Under the pieces are notes generated by a model that was given only the letters and a program-made list of their open reading frames with translations, did not search any database and was not told the DNA's origin. A stretch of 64,000 nucleotides of DNA, taken from contig JBHIWH010000005.1 of assembly GCA_041987545.1 (NCBI GenBank), forward strand, positions 124,001 through 188,000, read 5' to 3'. The number at the start of each line of letters is the position of its first letter. The first letter of the stretch is position 1. The position numbers and the translations under genes were made by a program. Below are positions 17,817 through 26,523 of the stretch, piece after piece. This DNA comes from JAJRXR01 sp041987545. Lineage in GTDB: Bacteria; Planctomycetota; Phycisphaerae; Phycisphaerales; UBA1924.

Positions 17817-18224
17817 ATGACACGCACGCACGCGATCGCGATCTCGCTCGGCATGGCGCTCGCCGGCGCCGCCCAGGCACAGCCCTTCCAGATCGACTGG
17901 CACACCATCGACGGCGGGGGCGGCCTCTCGACCGGCGGCTCTTTCGAGCTCTACGGCACCATCGGTCAGCACGACGCCGGCGGCCCCATGAACGGGTCGA
18001 GCTACGAGGTCGTCGGCGGATTCTGGGCCGGCGTCGGGCCCGCCGGGTGCAATATCGCCGACGTCGCCCCGCCCTTCGGCACGCTCGACTTCACCGACGT
18101 GCTCGCGTTCCTGATCGGGTTCAGCGCCGAGGACCCGGGCGCGGACCTCGCGCCGCCCTTCGGCGTCTTCGACTTCTCCGACGTGATCGCGTTCCTGACC
18201 GCCTTCGGCGACGGCTGCCCGTGA
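17817..18224 (+). CDS. Small secreted GC-type dockerin protein
   Basis: 135 residues. Signal peptide MTRTHAIAISLGMALAGAAQ(A). A 55-residue N-terminal part (FQIDWHTIDGGGGLSTGGSF, LYGTIGQHDAG, YEVVGGFWAG) matches short secreted proteins widely found in Planctomycetota. The rest is two GC-type dockerin repeats (ADVAPPFGTLDFTDVLAFLI, DLAPPFGVFDFSDVIAFLTA) ending GDGCP. ATG 17817 is preceded by AAGGAG. Last gene of the six-gene secreted string. In practice it is a signal peptide plus anchor with little between, so it may be a minimal module of the sorting system. Confidence 0.85.
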   Translation: MTRTHAIAISLGMALAGAAQAQPFQIDWHTIDGGGGLSTGGSFELYGTIGQHDAGGPMNGSSYEVVGGFWAGVGPAGCNIADVAPPFGTLDFTDVLAFLIGFSAEDPGADLAPPFGVFDFSDVIAFLTAFGDGCP

Positions 18225-18230
18225 CCGACG

Positions 18231-18248
18231 CCTCCCCGCCAGGGGAGG
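18231..18248. terminator. Short hairpin between convergent genes
   Basis: Stem CCTCCCC (18231-18237) and GGGGAGG (18242-18248), loop GCCA, fills the 25-bp gap between the dockerin gene and the ATP-grasp gene. It may terminate both; no T tract. Confidence 0.5.
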
Positions 18249-18249
18249 A

Positions 18250-19800
18250 TCAGAGGAGCTTGAACGCGCCTGCCTCGGCGCCCGCGGCCGCCGCCTCGGC
18301 CGCGGCGATGGGAGTCGCCGCGTAGTTCGAGCAGATCCCCTGGATCCACGCCTTGGCACGGTCGGTCAGGTTGAACTCGTCGTCCATGAACCGCCCGGGG
18401 CTCACCAGGATCCCCAGGTCCGCGCCCTCGTACCGGTAGTCGCCGGCGCCCGAGATCCGGAGGAAGAACGCCCGGTTCTCGAACTGCACGGTCCGGCGGT
18501 GCGTCTGCATCCGCACGTGCCGCACGGAGCCGGACTCGTCCAACTCCCAGACGCCCGAGGGCGGCGCCGCGGTCAGCTGCGCCACCTCGTCCTTGGTGAA
18601 CTTGATCACCAGCTGCGACCAGGTGTCGATGTTGTCCGGGTCCGCCCACCGCGCGTTGAGCTTCTCGACGTTGAACTTGAAGTCCACGTCCATCCACTCA
18701 AGCAGGTGGAACAGGAACAGGGGCGCGTCGGCGTGCGAGAAGCAGGCCAGGTTCGTCATCGAGCTGGCGCCGGTGATCCTGGGGTTGCACTCGCCCAGGT
18801 ACACCTCGCCGGAGTCCAGGTCGATCAGGAAGTCGATCTCGAAGTACCCGCGGTACCCCTCCTCGCGGAGCTGCTCGCCGAAGGCGAAGGCCGACTTGCG
18901 GGCCCGCTCGCGGATCTTGGCGTCGAAGGCGCCGGCGAAGACCTCGTTCCCGCACCAGCCACCCCGGTAGGGCGTCAGCTCGCCGAAGCCGACCAGCTCA
19001 GTCATCAGCGGGCCCACGATCGTGCCCCGCCGGGTCACGCACGCCTCCAGCGCCCCGCCCCGGCAGCGGATCCGCTTCATGACCTTGACCTCGGGCGCCT
19101 CCTCGATCTCCTCGGCGTGCTTCTCGTAGTCCGCCTCGGACGAGACGAAGAAGGTCGTGTGCCCCGAGTCGCCGAACGCGGTCTGGATCACCAGGTCATC
19201 GCCCAGCTTCGAGGCGACCTTCTGGAGCGACTTGTACGAGTCGATCTTCGCGAGCACGTTGGGCACGGACTTCACGCCCGCCTTGTCGCCCAGCCGGGTC
19301 GTCTCGATCTTGTCGTCGACCTTGTTCCGCAGCGCCGCCGGCGGGAAGCAGACCTCGAGGCCAAGCTTCTTGCACAGCTCCTCGGTCTTCTCGTCGAACA
19401 TCAGAAAGACGGCCTTGCCGCCCGGGCCCCGCCTCTTGATCAGGTCGATCACGTCGGGGTGCGAGAGCAGGTAGTTGTTGATGTCCTCGATCGACTCGAA
19501 GGGCTCGTGCTCGATTTCCGGCGGGACGTAGACGTTCGGGTGCTGCCCGTCGAAGCAATCGATCGCGTTGATGTACGTGAAGTTGCGGACCCACTCGTCC
19601 ATCCCGAGCAGGTTGAACGGAGTCGCGCTGATGAAGTAGACCGGCTCGGTGTTCCGGAAGAAGAACCGCCGGATGTCGGAGATCCCCTCGAGCCGCCGCG
19701 GCTTGCCGCTCCCGGCGCCGTCCGAGGTCAACGCCGCACGGGGCAGGGCCCCGTTCGTGCCCGAGGTCTTGGCGCCGGCGATCGTCTGTGTCGTTCCCAT
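18250..19800 (-). CDS. ATP-grasp ligase (biotin-carboxylase-like), last gene of polyamine operon
   Basis: 516 residues. An N-terminal region of about 170 residues precedes an ATP-grasp fold: NKVDDKIETTRLGDKAGVKS (pre-loop), DDLVIQTAFGDSGHTTFF (ATP-binding strand and loop), VMKRIRC, and the metal-binding end GYFEIDFLI ... ECNPRITGASSM with acidic and Asn residues that bind Mg-ATP. No biotin-carrier domain is present, so it is not a true biotin carboxylase. ATP-grasp enzymes join a carboxylate to an amine or thiol through an acyl phosphate. With a decarboxylase 5 nt upstream on the same strand, the amine acceptor may be the decarboxylation product; this is inference. Start ATG 19800. Confidence 0.8.
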   Translation of the reverse strand: MGTTQTIAGAKTSGTNGALPRAALTSDGAGSGKPRRLEGISDIRRFFFRNTEPVYFISATPFNLLGMDEWVRNFTYINAIDCFDGQHPNVYVPPEIEHEPFESIEDINNYLLSHPDVIDLIKRRGPGGKAVFLMFDEKTEELCKKLGLEVCFPPAALRNKVDDKIETTRLGDKAGVKSVPNVLAKIDSYKSLQKVASKLGDDLVIQTAFGDSGHTTFFVSSEADYEKHAEEIEEAPEVKVMKRIRCRGGALEACVTRRGTIVGPLMTELVGFGELTPYRGGWCGNEVFAGAFDAKIRERARKSAFAFGEQLREEGYRGYFEIDFLIDLDSGEVYLGECNPRITGASSMTNLACFSHADAPLFLFHLLEWMDVDFKFNVEKLNARWADPDNIDTWSQLVIKFTKDEVAQLTAAPPSGVWELDESGSVRHVRMQTHRRTVQFENRAFFLRISGAGDYRYEGADLGILVSPGRFMDDEFNLTDRAKAWIQGICSNYAATPIAAAEAAAAGAEAGAFKLL

Positions 19801-19805
19801 GGCTG

Positions 19806-22547
19806 CTACCTGCCTTCTCGCATCGCGAGCTCAGAGGATCGGTCGCGTTCCAGGGCGGCTTGAGTGAAGACCCGGAGGCCCTCGACCGGGTCGTACCCGT
19901 GGATCTCCTCGATGTCGAGGGCCAGCAGGTACGCGATGATCTCCGGGCTCATCACCTGCCCGGGCGCCAGGATCGGGAACCCCGGCGGGTACGGGATCAC
20001 GAACGCGGCCGAGACGTACTCCCGCCCGCCCTCGATCTCCCGGAGCGTCTCGGCCGACAACGGCACCGCCCCGACCATCGAGTCATCGTACGCGAGGAAG
20101 TACGCCGAGCGAAGATCCCCCTCGATCGACCCCGCGTCATCGGGCTGGAACGCGGGATGAAAGCGGCTGAAGTTCGGCAGAGGCGGCCCGTGCAGCAACG
20201 ACTCCACCCGGGCCGCGTGCCGCGCCCGCTCCGAACTGCTCGCCGTGGACAGGTGGTCGGCGATGTCGCGGGAGATCGCCGCGAGCACGTCGACGAGGTA
20301 CGCGATGTCGCCCCGCGTCGTGCCGATGTTCGGCATGAAGAGCGCCGTGTTCCGCGATGTCTTGTTGATCTGGATGTCGTACTTGTCCATGAGGAGGCGG
20401 CGGAACTCGTCGCCGTCCATCCCCGTGCGGGCGATGTGCAGCGTCACGCGGGTCGGGTCGAGCGTGAACTCGTCGGCCCGCCAGGCCCGCTCCATCCGCC
20501 CCCAGCCGTGCTCGGAGCTGTAGTAGAACTCGATGTTCGACGGGCGGTGCTCGGCCGGGATCATGTCCGCCGGGCGCAGCACGGAGAAGAACCGCGAGAT
20601 CTCCGGATGATCGTTGACCCGGGCCCGCAGCGCCATCGCGAGCCCGACCGTCTGCTCGACCAGCTCGTGGCCCTCCAGCTCGACCTGGCGCCGCCCGACG
20701 TCGAGCGAGGCGACGATCTGGTAGTTGGGCGAGGTGGAGGTGTGCGTCATGTACGCCTCGTGGAACGAGCCGGACACCTTCTGCCCGAACTCCTCGTCGT
20801 ACACGTGCACCATCGAGCCCTGGCGGAAGGACGTCAGCGTCTTGTGCGTGCTCTGCGTCGCGTAGACCCGCACCCGGACCAGGTCCGGGTCCGGCATGGG
20901 CTCCCCGCCCGGCTCGGCCTTCTCGAAGGCCTCGCGGTACTCGGGCGACCGGAACTCCTCGCGGAGCCGGGCCGCGGCGTCCATCGCCGTTCTCCGGCGC
21001 AGCAGCGGGCTGAACCGCGCGTACGCGAACCACGCCTCGTCCCACAGGAACACCATGTCCGGCTTGATCGCCAGCACCCGCCGCATCACCTGCGCCGGGT
21101 CGTACGTGAGCCCGTCGAACGTGCAGTTGGTCAGCAGCAGCATCTTGACGCTGTCGAGCTTCCCCGCGTCCCGCAGCTCGAAGAGCCGCTTCTCGATCTC
21201 CTCGATCGGGACGGCGCCGTACATCGTGTACTCGGCCAGCGGGTACGAATCCAGGTACACCGGCATCGCCCCCGTCAGCACCATCGCGTAGTGGTGCGAC
21301 TTGTGGCAGTCCCGGTCGATCAGCACGGTGTCGCCCGGCTGGATCAGGGCCTGGAGGACGATCTTGTTGGCCGTCGACGTGCCGTTGGTCACGAAGAACG
21401 AGTGCCGCGCGCCGAACGCCCGGGCCGCCATCTCCTGCGACCGCTTGATCGGCCCCTTGGGCTGGAGCAGCGAGTCCAGCCCGCCCGTGGTCGCCGAGGT
21501 CTCCGCGAGGAAGATGTTCGGCCCGTAGAACTCGTACATGTCCCGCGCCCAGTGGGCGCTGGTCATCGACTTGCCCCGCGCGATCGGCAGGGCGTGGAAG
21601 ACCCCCGTCGGCTTGGCGCTGTACTTGCGGAGCGCATCAAAGAACGGCGTCTCGTACCGCGAGCGGACACCCTTCAGGATGCTCAGGTGCTGCTCCATGT
21701 ACTGCTCGAGCCTGTAGAACACCCGCCGGAAATCGTCGCCCAGCGAGCCGGCGACGTGCTCGAGCGACGTGTCCGTGACCAGGTACAGGTCCAGCTCGGG
21801 CCGCAGCGACTTGAGCAGCTGCGCCAGCGCGATGCTCCGGTCGAGGCCGAAGCACGTGGGGACGCGGTCCCACTCGACCAGGTCGAGGTACCGACGCAAC
21901 GCCGGGTGGTCGTTGGTCGTGTGGAACGAGTAGTTGTACCGGAGGAAGACCGCCTGGATCGTCGGATTGAAGAGCACGGCGATCACCGCGTCCTCGAACG
22001 AACCCACGCTCACCACGTCGTACAAGAACTCGTCCGTCTCCCGCCTGCACCGGGCAAGCCCGTCCCGCAGCTCGTCCCGGTCGCCCGCGTCGATCCCGTC
22101 GACGAAGAGCACCTCGAAGTACCGCCTCGCGGGCGCCGAGGAGTCCGGACGCTCGCGCCGGGTCTCGCTCTCGCGGCGGGGCCGCTCGTGCTCCTGATCC
22201 CGGAGCACCGCCGCCCCGCGGTCCCGGTACGAGTCGCCGACGAGCATGCGCGTGATCTCGCCGATCTCCCCGGCGAGCTTGGCATGCTCCTTGCGCGCGA
22301 GCAACCCGCGGAGCTCGCTCATCCGAGACGGACCCGGGAACGCCCAGTACTGCTCGAGACCCTCGAGCACGTCCAGGCTCTGCGACACGAGCGCCGAGGG
22401 CTCGCTCGTGTCCTTGCCGTGCCTGGCCAGCTCGTACATCCAGGCGCTGCGCTGCCGCAGCTCGTTCCAGCAGTCCATCCGCAGGTGCGGCGCGTTGTAC
22501 TGCCGCGCCTCCCGGTCGCGCTGTCCCCGGCCGCCTGAGTCTGTCAC
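19806..22547 (-). CDS. Orn/Lys/Arg decarboxylase (PLP fold type I)
   Basis: 913 residues. The N-terminal 280 residues form a linker and a wing (receiver-like) domain, VLFVDGIDAGDRDEL onward. The PLP domain shows NGTSTANKIV, DRDCHKSHHYAMVL, LTNCTFDGLTYDP, cofactor Asp in WDEAWFAYARF, and the Schiff-base lysine in YATQSTHKTLTSFRQGSM. The C-terminal domain (SPEIIAYLLALDIEE) is typical of the family. Sequence alone does not settle whether the substrate is arginine, ornithine or lysine. The start is taken as GTG 22547, which overlaps the TGA of the nitrilase gene (GTGA); an ATG 22 codons in (MDCWNEL) is possible. It would supply agmatine, putrescine or cadaverine to the operon. Confidence 0.87.
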   Translation of the reverse strand: MTDSGGRGQRDREARQYNAPHLRMDCWNELRQRSAWMYELARHGKDTSEPSALVSQSLDVLEGLEQYWAFPGPSRMSELRGLLARKEHAKLAGEIGEITRMLVGDSYRDRGAAVLRDQEHERPRRESETRRERPDSSAPARRYFEVLFVDGIDAGDRDELRDGLARCRRETDEFLYDVVSVGSFEDAVIAVLFNPTIQAVFLRYNYSFHTTNDHPALRRYLDLVEWDRVPTCFGLDRSIALAQLLKSLRPELDLYLVTDTSLEHVAGSLGDDFRRVFYRLEQYMEQHLSILKGVRSRYETPFFDALRKYSAKPTGVFHALPIARGKSMTSAHWARDMYEFYGPNIFLAETSATTGGLDSLLQPKGPIKRSQEMAARAFGARHSFFVTNGTSTANKIVLQALIQPGDTVLIDRDCHKSHHYAMVLTGAMPVYLDSYPLAEYTMYGAVPIEEIEKRLFELRDAGKLDSVKMLLLTNCTFDGLTYDPAQVMRRVLAIKPDMVFLWDEAWFAYARFSPLLRRRTAMDAAARLREEFRSPEYREAFEKAEPGGEPMPDPDLVRVRVYATQSTHKTLTSFRQGSMVHVYDEEFGQKVSGSFHEAYMTHTSTSPNYQIVASLDVGRRQVELEGHELVEQTVGLAMALRARVNDHPEISRFFSVLRPADMIPAEHRPSNIEFYYSSEHGWGRMERAWRADEFTLDPTRVTLHIARTGMDGDEFRRLLMDKYDIQINKTSRNTALFMPNIGTTRGDIAYLVDVLAAISRDIADHLSTASSSERARHAARVESLLHGPPLPNFSRFHPAFQPDDAGSIEGDLRSAYFLAYDDSMVGAVPLSAETLREIEGGREYVSAAFVIPYPPGFPILAPGQVMSPEIIAYLLALDIEEIHGYDPVEGLRVFTQAALERDRSSELAMREGR

Positions 22548-23524
22548 GCCGGCCCCCCGTTCCCGAGGGCGCCGTCGGCCCCGTGGGGCGGGGTCGGCGC
22601 GTGCACGGTCACCGGCACGCTCGGGGCGGTCTTCGCGTGCGGGCCCTGCCCGAACCCGATCCCGGCCTTCGAGCCCCGCTGCATTTTCTCCAGCGTGCCC
22701 AGCGACTCCAGGTACGACGCCACACCCGACCCCCGGTCGTAGACGGTGAAGTCCACCTTCCGATCCCGGAAGCTCTTCAGCGGCTGGCCCAGACCCTTGA
22801 GCCCGACCTCGCGCGAGCGGTTCACCCGCTCCATGTCGATCTCGATCGGGATCATCTCCTCGTTCGTCCCGGCGCGGTAGAGCACGTCCCCGCTCGGCGC
22901 GACGAGCAGCGAGTGCCCGTTGCCCCCGTCGCCGACTCCGTTGATGTCGATGACGAAGCACTGGTTCGTCGCCGCCGTCGCCCGGGCGATCGACAGCTCG
23001 ACGTCCCGGTCGACGCTGGCCGTCAGCGTCGGGTGCAGGATCACCTCGGCGCCCATCGCCGCCAAGGTGCGCGAGGTCTCGGGGAACCACATGTCGTAGC
23101 AGATGCTCACGCCGAACCGGCCCACGTCGGGCACGTCGAAGACGCAGAACTCCTCGCCCCACTCGACCCCGACCTCGTATGGCATGAACGGGAACATCTT
23201 CCGGTACCGCGCGACCACGCTCCCGTCCGGGGCGATCACCGGCGTCGTGTTGTAGATCCCCTTGTCCGTCTTCTCGTACAGCGAGCCCGGCAGCAGCCAG
23301 ATCCCGTGCTTCGAGGCCAGCCGCTGGTACGCGCCCTCGACGTCGTTGGGCAGGGGCATCGCGTGCCCGGTCCACCCGCCGAACGTCGCCAGCTCGCTCA
23401 CCAGCACCATCTGCACCCACGGGTACAGGTGCATCAAGAAGTCCACCCGGTCGCAGATGTGCGTCAGATTGGACTGGCGCCCCGAGACGTTCAGCTGCAG
23501 CCCGGCGATCGCGTACGGTCTCAT
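22544..23524 (-). CDS. Carbon-nitrogen hydrolase (nitrilase superfamily)
   Basis: 326 residues. Catalytic triad: Glu44 (SELATFGG), Lys109 (RYRKMFPF), Cys142 (SICYDMWFPE). Conserved active-site surroundings (VDRDVELSIARATAATNQCF, NGHSLLVAP) match amidase-type members such as N-carbamoylputrescine amidohydrolase and omega-amidase. The last 50 residues are a low-complexity Pro/Gly tail. ATG 23524 sits 3 nt after the gabT-like stop, and its own stop overlaps the decarboxylase start. In context it may hydrolyse a carbamoyl- or gamma-glutamyl-type amide of the amine made by the decarboxylase; the substrate is inferred. Confidence 0.85.
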   Translation of the reverse strand: MRPYAIAGLQLNVSGRQSNLTHICDRVDFLMHLYPWVQMVLVSELATFGGWTGHAMPLPNDVEGAYQRLASKHGIWLLPGSLYEKTDKGIYNTTPVIAPDGSVVARYRKMFPFMPYEVGVEWGEEFCVFDVPDVGRFGVSICYDMWFPETSRTLAAMGAEVILHPTLTASVDRDVELSIARATAATNQCFVIDINGVGDGGNGHSLLVAPSGDVLYRAGTNEEMIPIEIDMERVNRSREVGLKGLGQPLKSFRDRKVDFTVYDRGSGVASYLESLGTLEKMQRGSKAGIGFGQGPHAKTAPSVPVTVHAPTPPHGADGALGNGGPA

Positions 23525-23527
23525 GGC

Positions 23528-24853
23528 TCAGGCTCCTCCTGCGCGGCCGGCGAGGCCGATCCCGGTCTGCCTCATGACGGCTTCCTCTAGCACGTCCAAC
23601 GCCCGGCCGAGCTGCTCGTCCGTGATGACAAGGGGCGCCAGCGTGCGGATCACGTTGCCGCGAACTCCGGCCGAGATCACCAGCACGCCCGCGTCGTGGC
23701 ACGACTTGATGACCTCCTTGACCGCGCCGGCCGCCGGGCTCGCCGGGTCGCCGCCCTCGCACAGCTCGAAGGCCAACATCGCGCCCAGGCCCCGGACATC
23801 GGTCACCCACGGGCACTGGGCGGCCATGGACTCGAATCGGCGCCGGATCACGCCGCCGATCTCCCGGGCCCGCTCGTTGAGCCCGAGCTCGTCCATCCGC
23901 CGGATCGCGGCCAGCCCCGCCGCGCATGCGACCGGGTTGCCCCCGTAGGTCCCGCCCAGGGTCCCGGGCGTGACACGATCCATCACGCTGGCCCTGCCGA
24001 CGACCGCGGACACGGGCAAGCCCCCGCCCAGGGCCTTGGCCCATGTCGAGAGATCGGGCGTGACCCCGAAGTGCTCGGAGGCCGCCCACGCGCCCGTGCG
24101 GCAGAACCCCGTCTGCACCTCGTCGAAGATCAGCACGATGCCGTGCTCGTCGCAGATCTCGCGCAGGCCCTCGAGGTACGCCCTGGGCGCGACGCAGAAG
24201 CCGCCCTCGCCCTGGACCAGCTCGATCGCGATCGCCGCCACGTTCTCGGGCGCGACGGTGTCCTTGAACGCCGCCCGGAGCCTCGCCAGCTCCCGCGTTG
24301 CGACCTCCGCCTCGCTCAACCCTTCATAGGGCAGCACGGCGGGGAACGGGAGCCGGTAGACCTCCGGCGCGAACGGTCCGCACCCGGTCTTGTACGAGAC
24401 CTTCGACGTCATCGTCGTCGCCAGCAGCGTCCTGCCATGGAACGCGCCCGTGAAGCAGATCACACCCCCGCGCCCGGTCGCCTGGCGGGCGATCTTGATC
24501 GCGTTCTCCACCGCCTCGGCGCCAGTGTTCACGAGCATCGCCCGCGTCTCGCCGCCGTGCGGGAACAGCTCCACCAGCTTCTCGCACAACGCGACGTAGG
24601 GCTCATAGGTCGCCACGTGCGTGCTGACGTGCAACAGCCGGCCCGCCTGCTCGCGGATCGCCGCGACCACAGCCTCGTCGCCGTGCCCGACGTTCAGGAC
24701 GCCGATCCCGCTGGCCAGGTCGATGAACTCCCGCCCGTCGGCATCGGTGATGACCGCGCCCGAGGCGGTGGCCGCGGTCATCGCGGACAGCCGCCCCACG
24801 CCGCGGCAGACGACGCGCTCGCGCCGCCGAATCAGATCGTCTCCATGACCCAT
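23528..24853 (-). CDS. gabT: Class III aminotransferase, GABA/polyamine type
   Basis: 441 residues. Class III PLP features: NTGAEAVENAIKIAR, ICFTGAFHGRTLLAT, LVQGEGGFCV, cofactor Asp in IFDEVQTGFCRTG and lysine in TWAKALGGGLPVSAV, then GGTYGGNPVACAA. These match 4-aminobutyrate aminotransferase and its relatives (putrescine, acetylornithine). ATG 24853 is chosen because CGGAG lies 8 nt upstream; a GTG 3 codons earlier lies inside that site. It follows the gabD-like gene by 45 nt. The likely role is transfer of the terminal amino group of GABA or a diamine to 2-oxoglutarate. Because no argD lies in the neighbouring arg operon, acetylornithine activity is an alternative. Confidence 0.82.
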   Translation of the reverse strand: MGHGDDLIRRRERVVCRGVGRLSAMTAATASGAVITDADGREFIDLASGIGVLNVGHGDEAVVAAIREQAGRLLHVSTHVATYEPYVALCEKLVELFPHGGETRAMLVNTGAEAVENAIKIARQATGRGGVICFTGAFHGRTLLATTMTSKVSYKTGCGPFAPEVYRLPFPAVLPYEGLSEAEVATRELARLRAAFKDTVAPENVAAIAIELVQGEGGFCVAPRAYLEGLREICDEHGIVLIFDEVQTGFCRTGAWAASEHFGVTPDLSTWAKALGGGLPVSAVVGRASVMDRVTPGTLGGTYGGNPVACAAGLAAIRRMDELGLNERAREIGGVIRRRFESMAAQCPWVTDVRGLGAMLAFELCEGGDPASPAAGAVKEVIKSCHDAGVLVISAGVRGNVIRTLAPLVITDEQLGRALDVLEEAVMRQTGIGLAGRAGGA

Positions 24854-24898
24854 CCGTGTCACTCCGTGTGCGGGCGCTCCGCCCGCCGACCCGGGGGC

Positions 24899-26332
24899 TC
24901 ACAGCCCCCAGGAAATGTACTTGTACTCGGTGTACTCGTCCATGACGTACCTGCCGCCCTCGCGCCCGAAGCCCGAGTGCTTGACCCCGCCGAAGGGCGC
25001 CTGGGCCGTCGAGGGCCCGCCGTCGTTGGCCCCGACGATGCCGTACTCGAGCGCCTCGGCGACCCGCATCAGCCTGGCCGCGTCCGACGTGAAGAAATAC
25101 GACGCCAGGCCGTACTCCGAGTCGTTGGCCCAGCCGACCGCCTGGTCCTCAGTCTCGAACCGCCGCACCGCCGCCACGGGCCCGAATGTTTCTTCAGCAT
25201 GCAGCGCCATGTCGGGTGTCATCCCGTCGATCAGCGTCGGCGCGAAGAACCGGTCCGCGAGCCCATCGAGCCTGACCCGCTGGCCGCCGACCAGGACCTC
25301 GCCGCCCTTGTCCCGGGCGTCGGCCACGTGCCGCTCGACCTTCTCGACCGCCGCGTCGTTGATCAGGGGACCGATACTCACCCCGTCCCCGGTCCCGGCG
25401 CCGACCTTCAGCTCCCCGATCGCCGCCGCGAACCGGGACATGAACTCGTCGTAGACCCCGGCTTGCACGTAGAACCGGTTCGCGCAGATACAGGTCTGCC
25501 CCGCGTTGCGGAACTTGCACGCCACGGCGGCCGACACCGCCTTGTCCAGGTCCGCGTCGTCGAACACGATGAACGGCGCGTGCCCGCCCAGCTCCATCGA
25601 GAGCCGCAGCAGGTTCTTCGCGCCCTTCTGCATGAGCTTCCGCCCGACGCCCGTCGAGCCCGTGAACGACAGCTTCCGGACCCGGTCATCGTCGAAGAAC
25701 GCGTCGCCGATGGTCGCGGCGTCGCCGGTCACGATGTTCACCACCCCCGGCGGGATCCCCGCCTCGATCGCCAGCTCCCCGATCGCCAGGGCCGACAAGG
25801 GCGTCGCCTCGGCGGGCTTGATCACGGTCGTGCACCCCGCCGCCAGCGCCGGGCCGAGTTTCCGCGTGATCATCGCCGACGGGAAGTTCCAGGGCGTGAT
25901 GATCGCGCAGACGCCGACCGGCTGGCGGAGCACCATGATCCGTTTGCCGGGCGCCGACGCGGGGATCGTGTCGCCGTACAGCCGCTTGCCCTCCTCGGCC
26001 GCCCAGTCCAGAAACGACGCCGCGTACTCGATCTCGCCGGCCGCCTCGGCCAGGGGCTTGCCCTGCTCGGCGGTCATCAGGGCCGCCAGGCGGTCCGAGT
26101 CTCGTCGCATCAGCCCGGCCAGACGGTCGATCAGCGCCCCGCGGTCCGCCGCGGTCCGGGACCGCCAGGCGCCCCAAGACTCGGCCGCCGCGTCGATCGC
26201 CCGGCGCGTCTCCTCGGCGCCCACCGACGGGACCTCGGCGATCACCGAATCGTCCGCGGGGTTCTCCACCCCGAACGTCTCGCCGCCCGACGCCCCGACC
26301 CACTCGCCCGCGATCAGGTTCTTGCTCTGCAC
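24899..26332 (-). CDS. gabD: Succinate-semialdehyde-type aldehyde dehydrogenase
   Basis: 477 residues. All ALDH landmarks are present: PWNFPSAMITRKLGPALAAG, FTGSTGVGRKLM, catalytic Glu in SMELGGHAP, catalytic Cys in FRNAGQTCICANRFYVQ (the Cys-x-Cys seen in GabD enzymes), and PFGGVKHSGFGREGG. It oxidises succinate semialdehyde, or glutarate semialdehyde if the operon handles cadaverine, to the acid with NAD(P). Start is GTG 26332 with GGAG 7 nt upstream; no usable ATG. First gene of the operon, with a TAGAAT promoter element about 40 bp upstream. Confidence 0.88.
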   Translation of the reverse strand: MQSKNLIAGEWVGASGGETFGVENPADDSVIAEVPSVGAEETRRAIDAAAESWGAWRSRTAADRGALIDRLAGLMRRDSDRLAALMTAEQGKPLAEAAGEIEYAASFLDWAAEEGKRLYGDTIPASAPGKRIMVLRQPVGVCAIITPWNFPSAMITRKLGPALAAGCTTVIKPAEATPLSALAIGELAIEAGIPPGVVNIVTGDAATIGDAFFDDDRVRKLSFTGSTGVGRKLMQKGAKNLLRLSMELGGHAPFIVFDDADLDKAVSAAVACKFRNAGQTCICANRFYVQAGVYDEFMSRFAAAIGELKVGAGTGDGVSIGPLINDAAVEKVERHVADARDKGGEVLVGGQRVRLDGLADRFFAPTLIDGMTPDMALHAEETFGPVAAVRRFETEDQAVGWANDSEYGLASYFFTSDAARLMRVAEALEYGIVGANDGGPSTAQAPFGGVKHSGFGREGGRYVMDEYTEYKYISWGL

Positions 26333-26371
26333 GCAGCACTCCAGTGACGGCGACCGGTCGTCGCTCCCGTC

Positions 26372-26377
26372 ATTCTA
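26372..26377 (-). promoter_or_regulatory. -10 element (TAGAAT) of the gabD-gabT-hydrolase-decarboxylase-ligase operon
   Basis: TAGAAT on the minus strand in the divergent intergenic region gives a leader of about 33 nt before GTG 26332. It stands out from GC-rich surroundings; the -35 is unclear. Confidence 0.4.
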
Positions 26378-26435
26378 GGAGGCGCCCTCCAGCCCGCCAC
26401 ACGCCGCTGTTCCGGCCCCAGGCTTGCGCGACCGG

Positions 26436-26441
26436 TATGAT
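26436..26441 (+). promoter_or_regulatory. -10 element (TATGAT) of the deoxyhypusine-synthase-like gene
   Basis: TATGAT on the plus strand, about 58 bp from the divergent TAGAAT, gives a leader of about 75 nt. The two promoters are close enough for shared control. The -35 is not clear. Confidence 0.35.
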
Positions 26442-26523
26442 CCCCTCCCGGCCTTCACCCGATCGCCGCTCCCGAACGCAGGCGCCACCAGACCGCCGCA
26501 GCCCGAGAGGGGGACACCACCCC

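Noticed and set aside
18250..19800. True biotin carboxylase
   Set aside because: Only the ATP-grasp fold is present; no biotin carrier, carboxyltransferase or typical carboxylase motifs nearby.
19788..22538. Plus-strand frame of over 900 codons opposite the decarboxylase
   Set aside because: Composition (Arg, Val, His, Pro rich) and lack of motifs mark it as an antisense shadow of the PLP enzyme.
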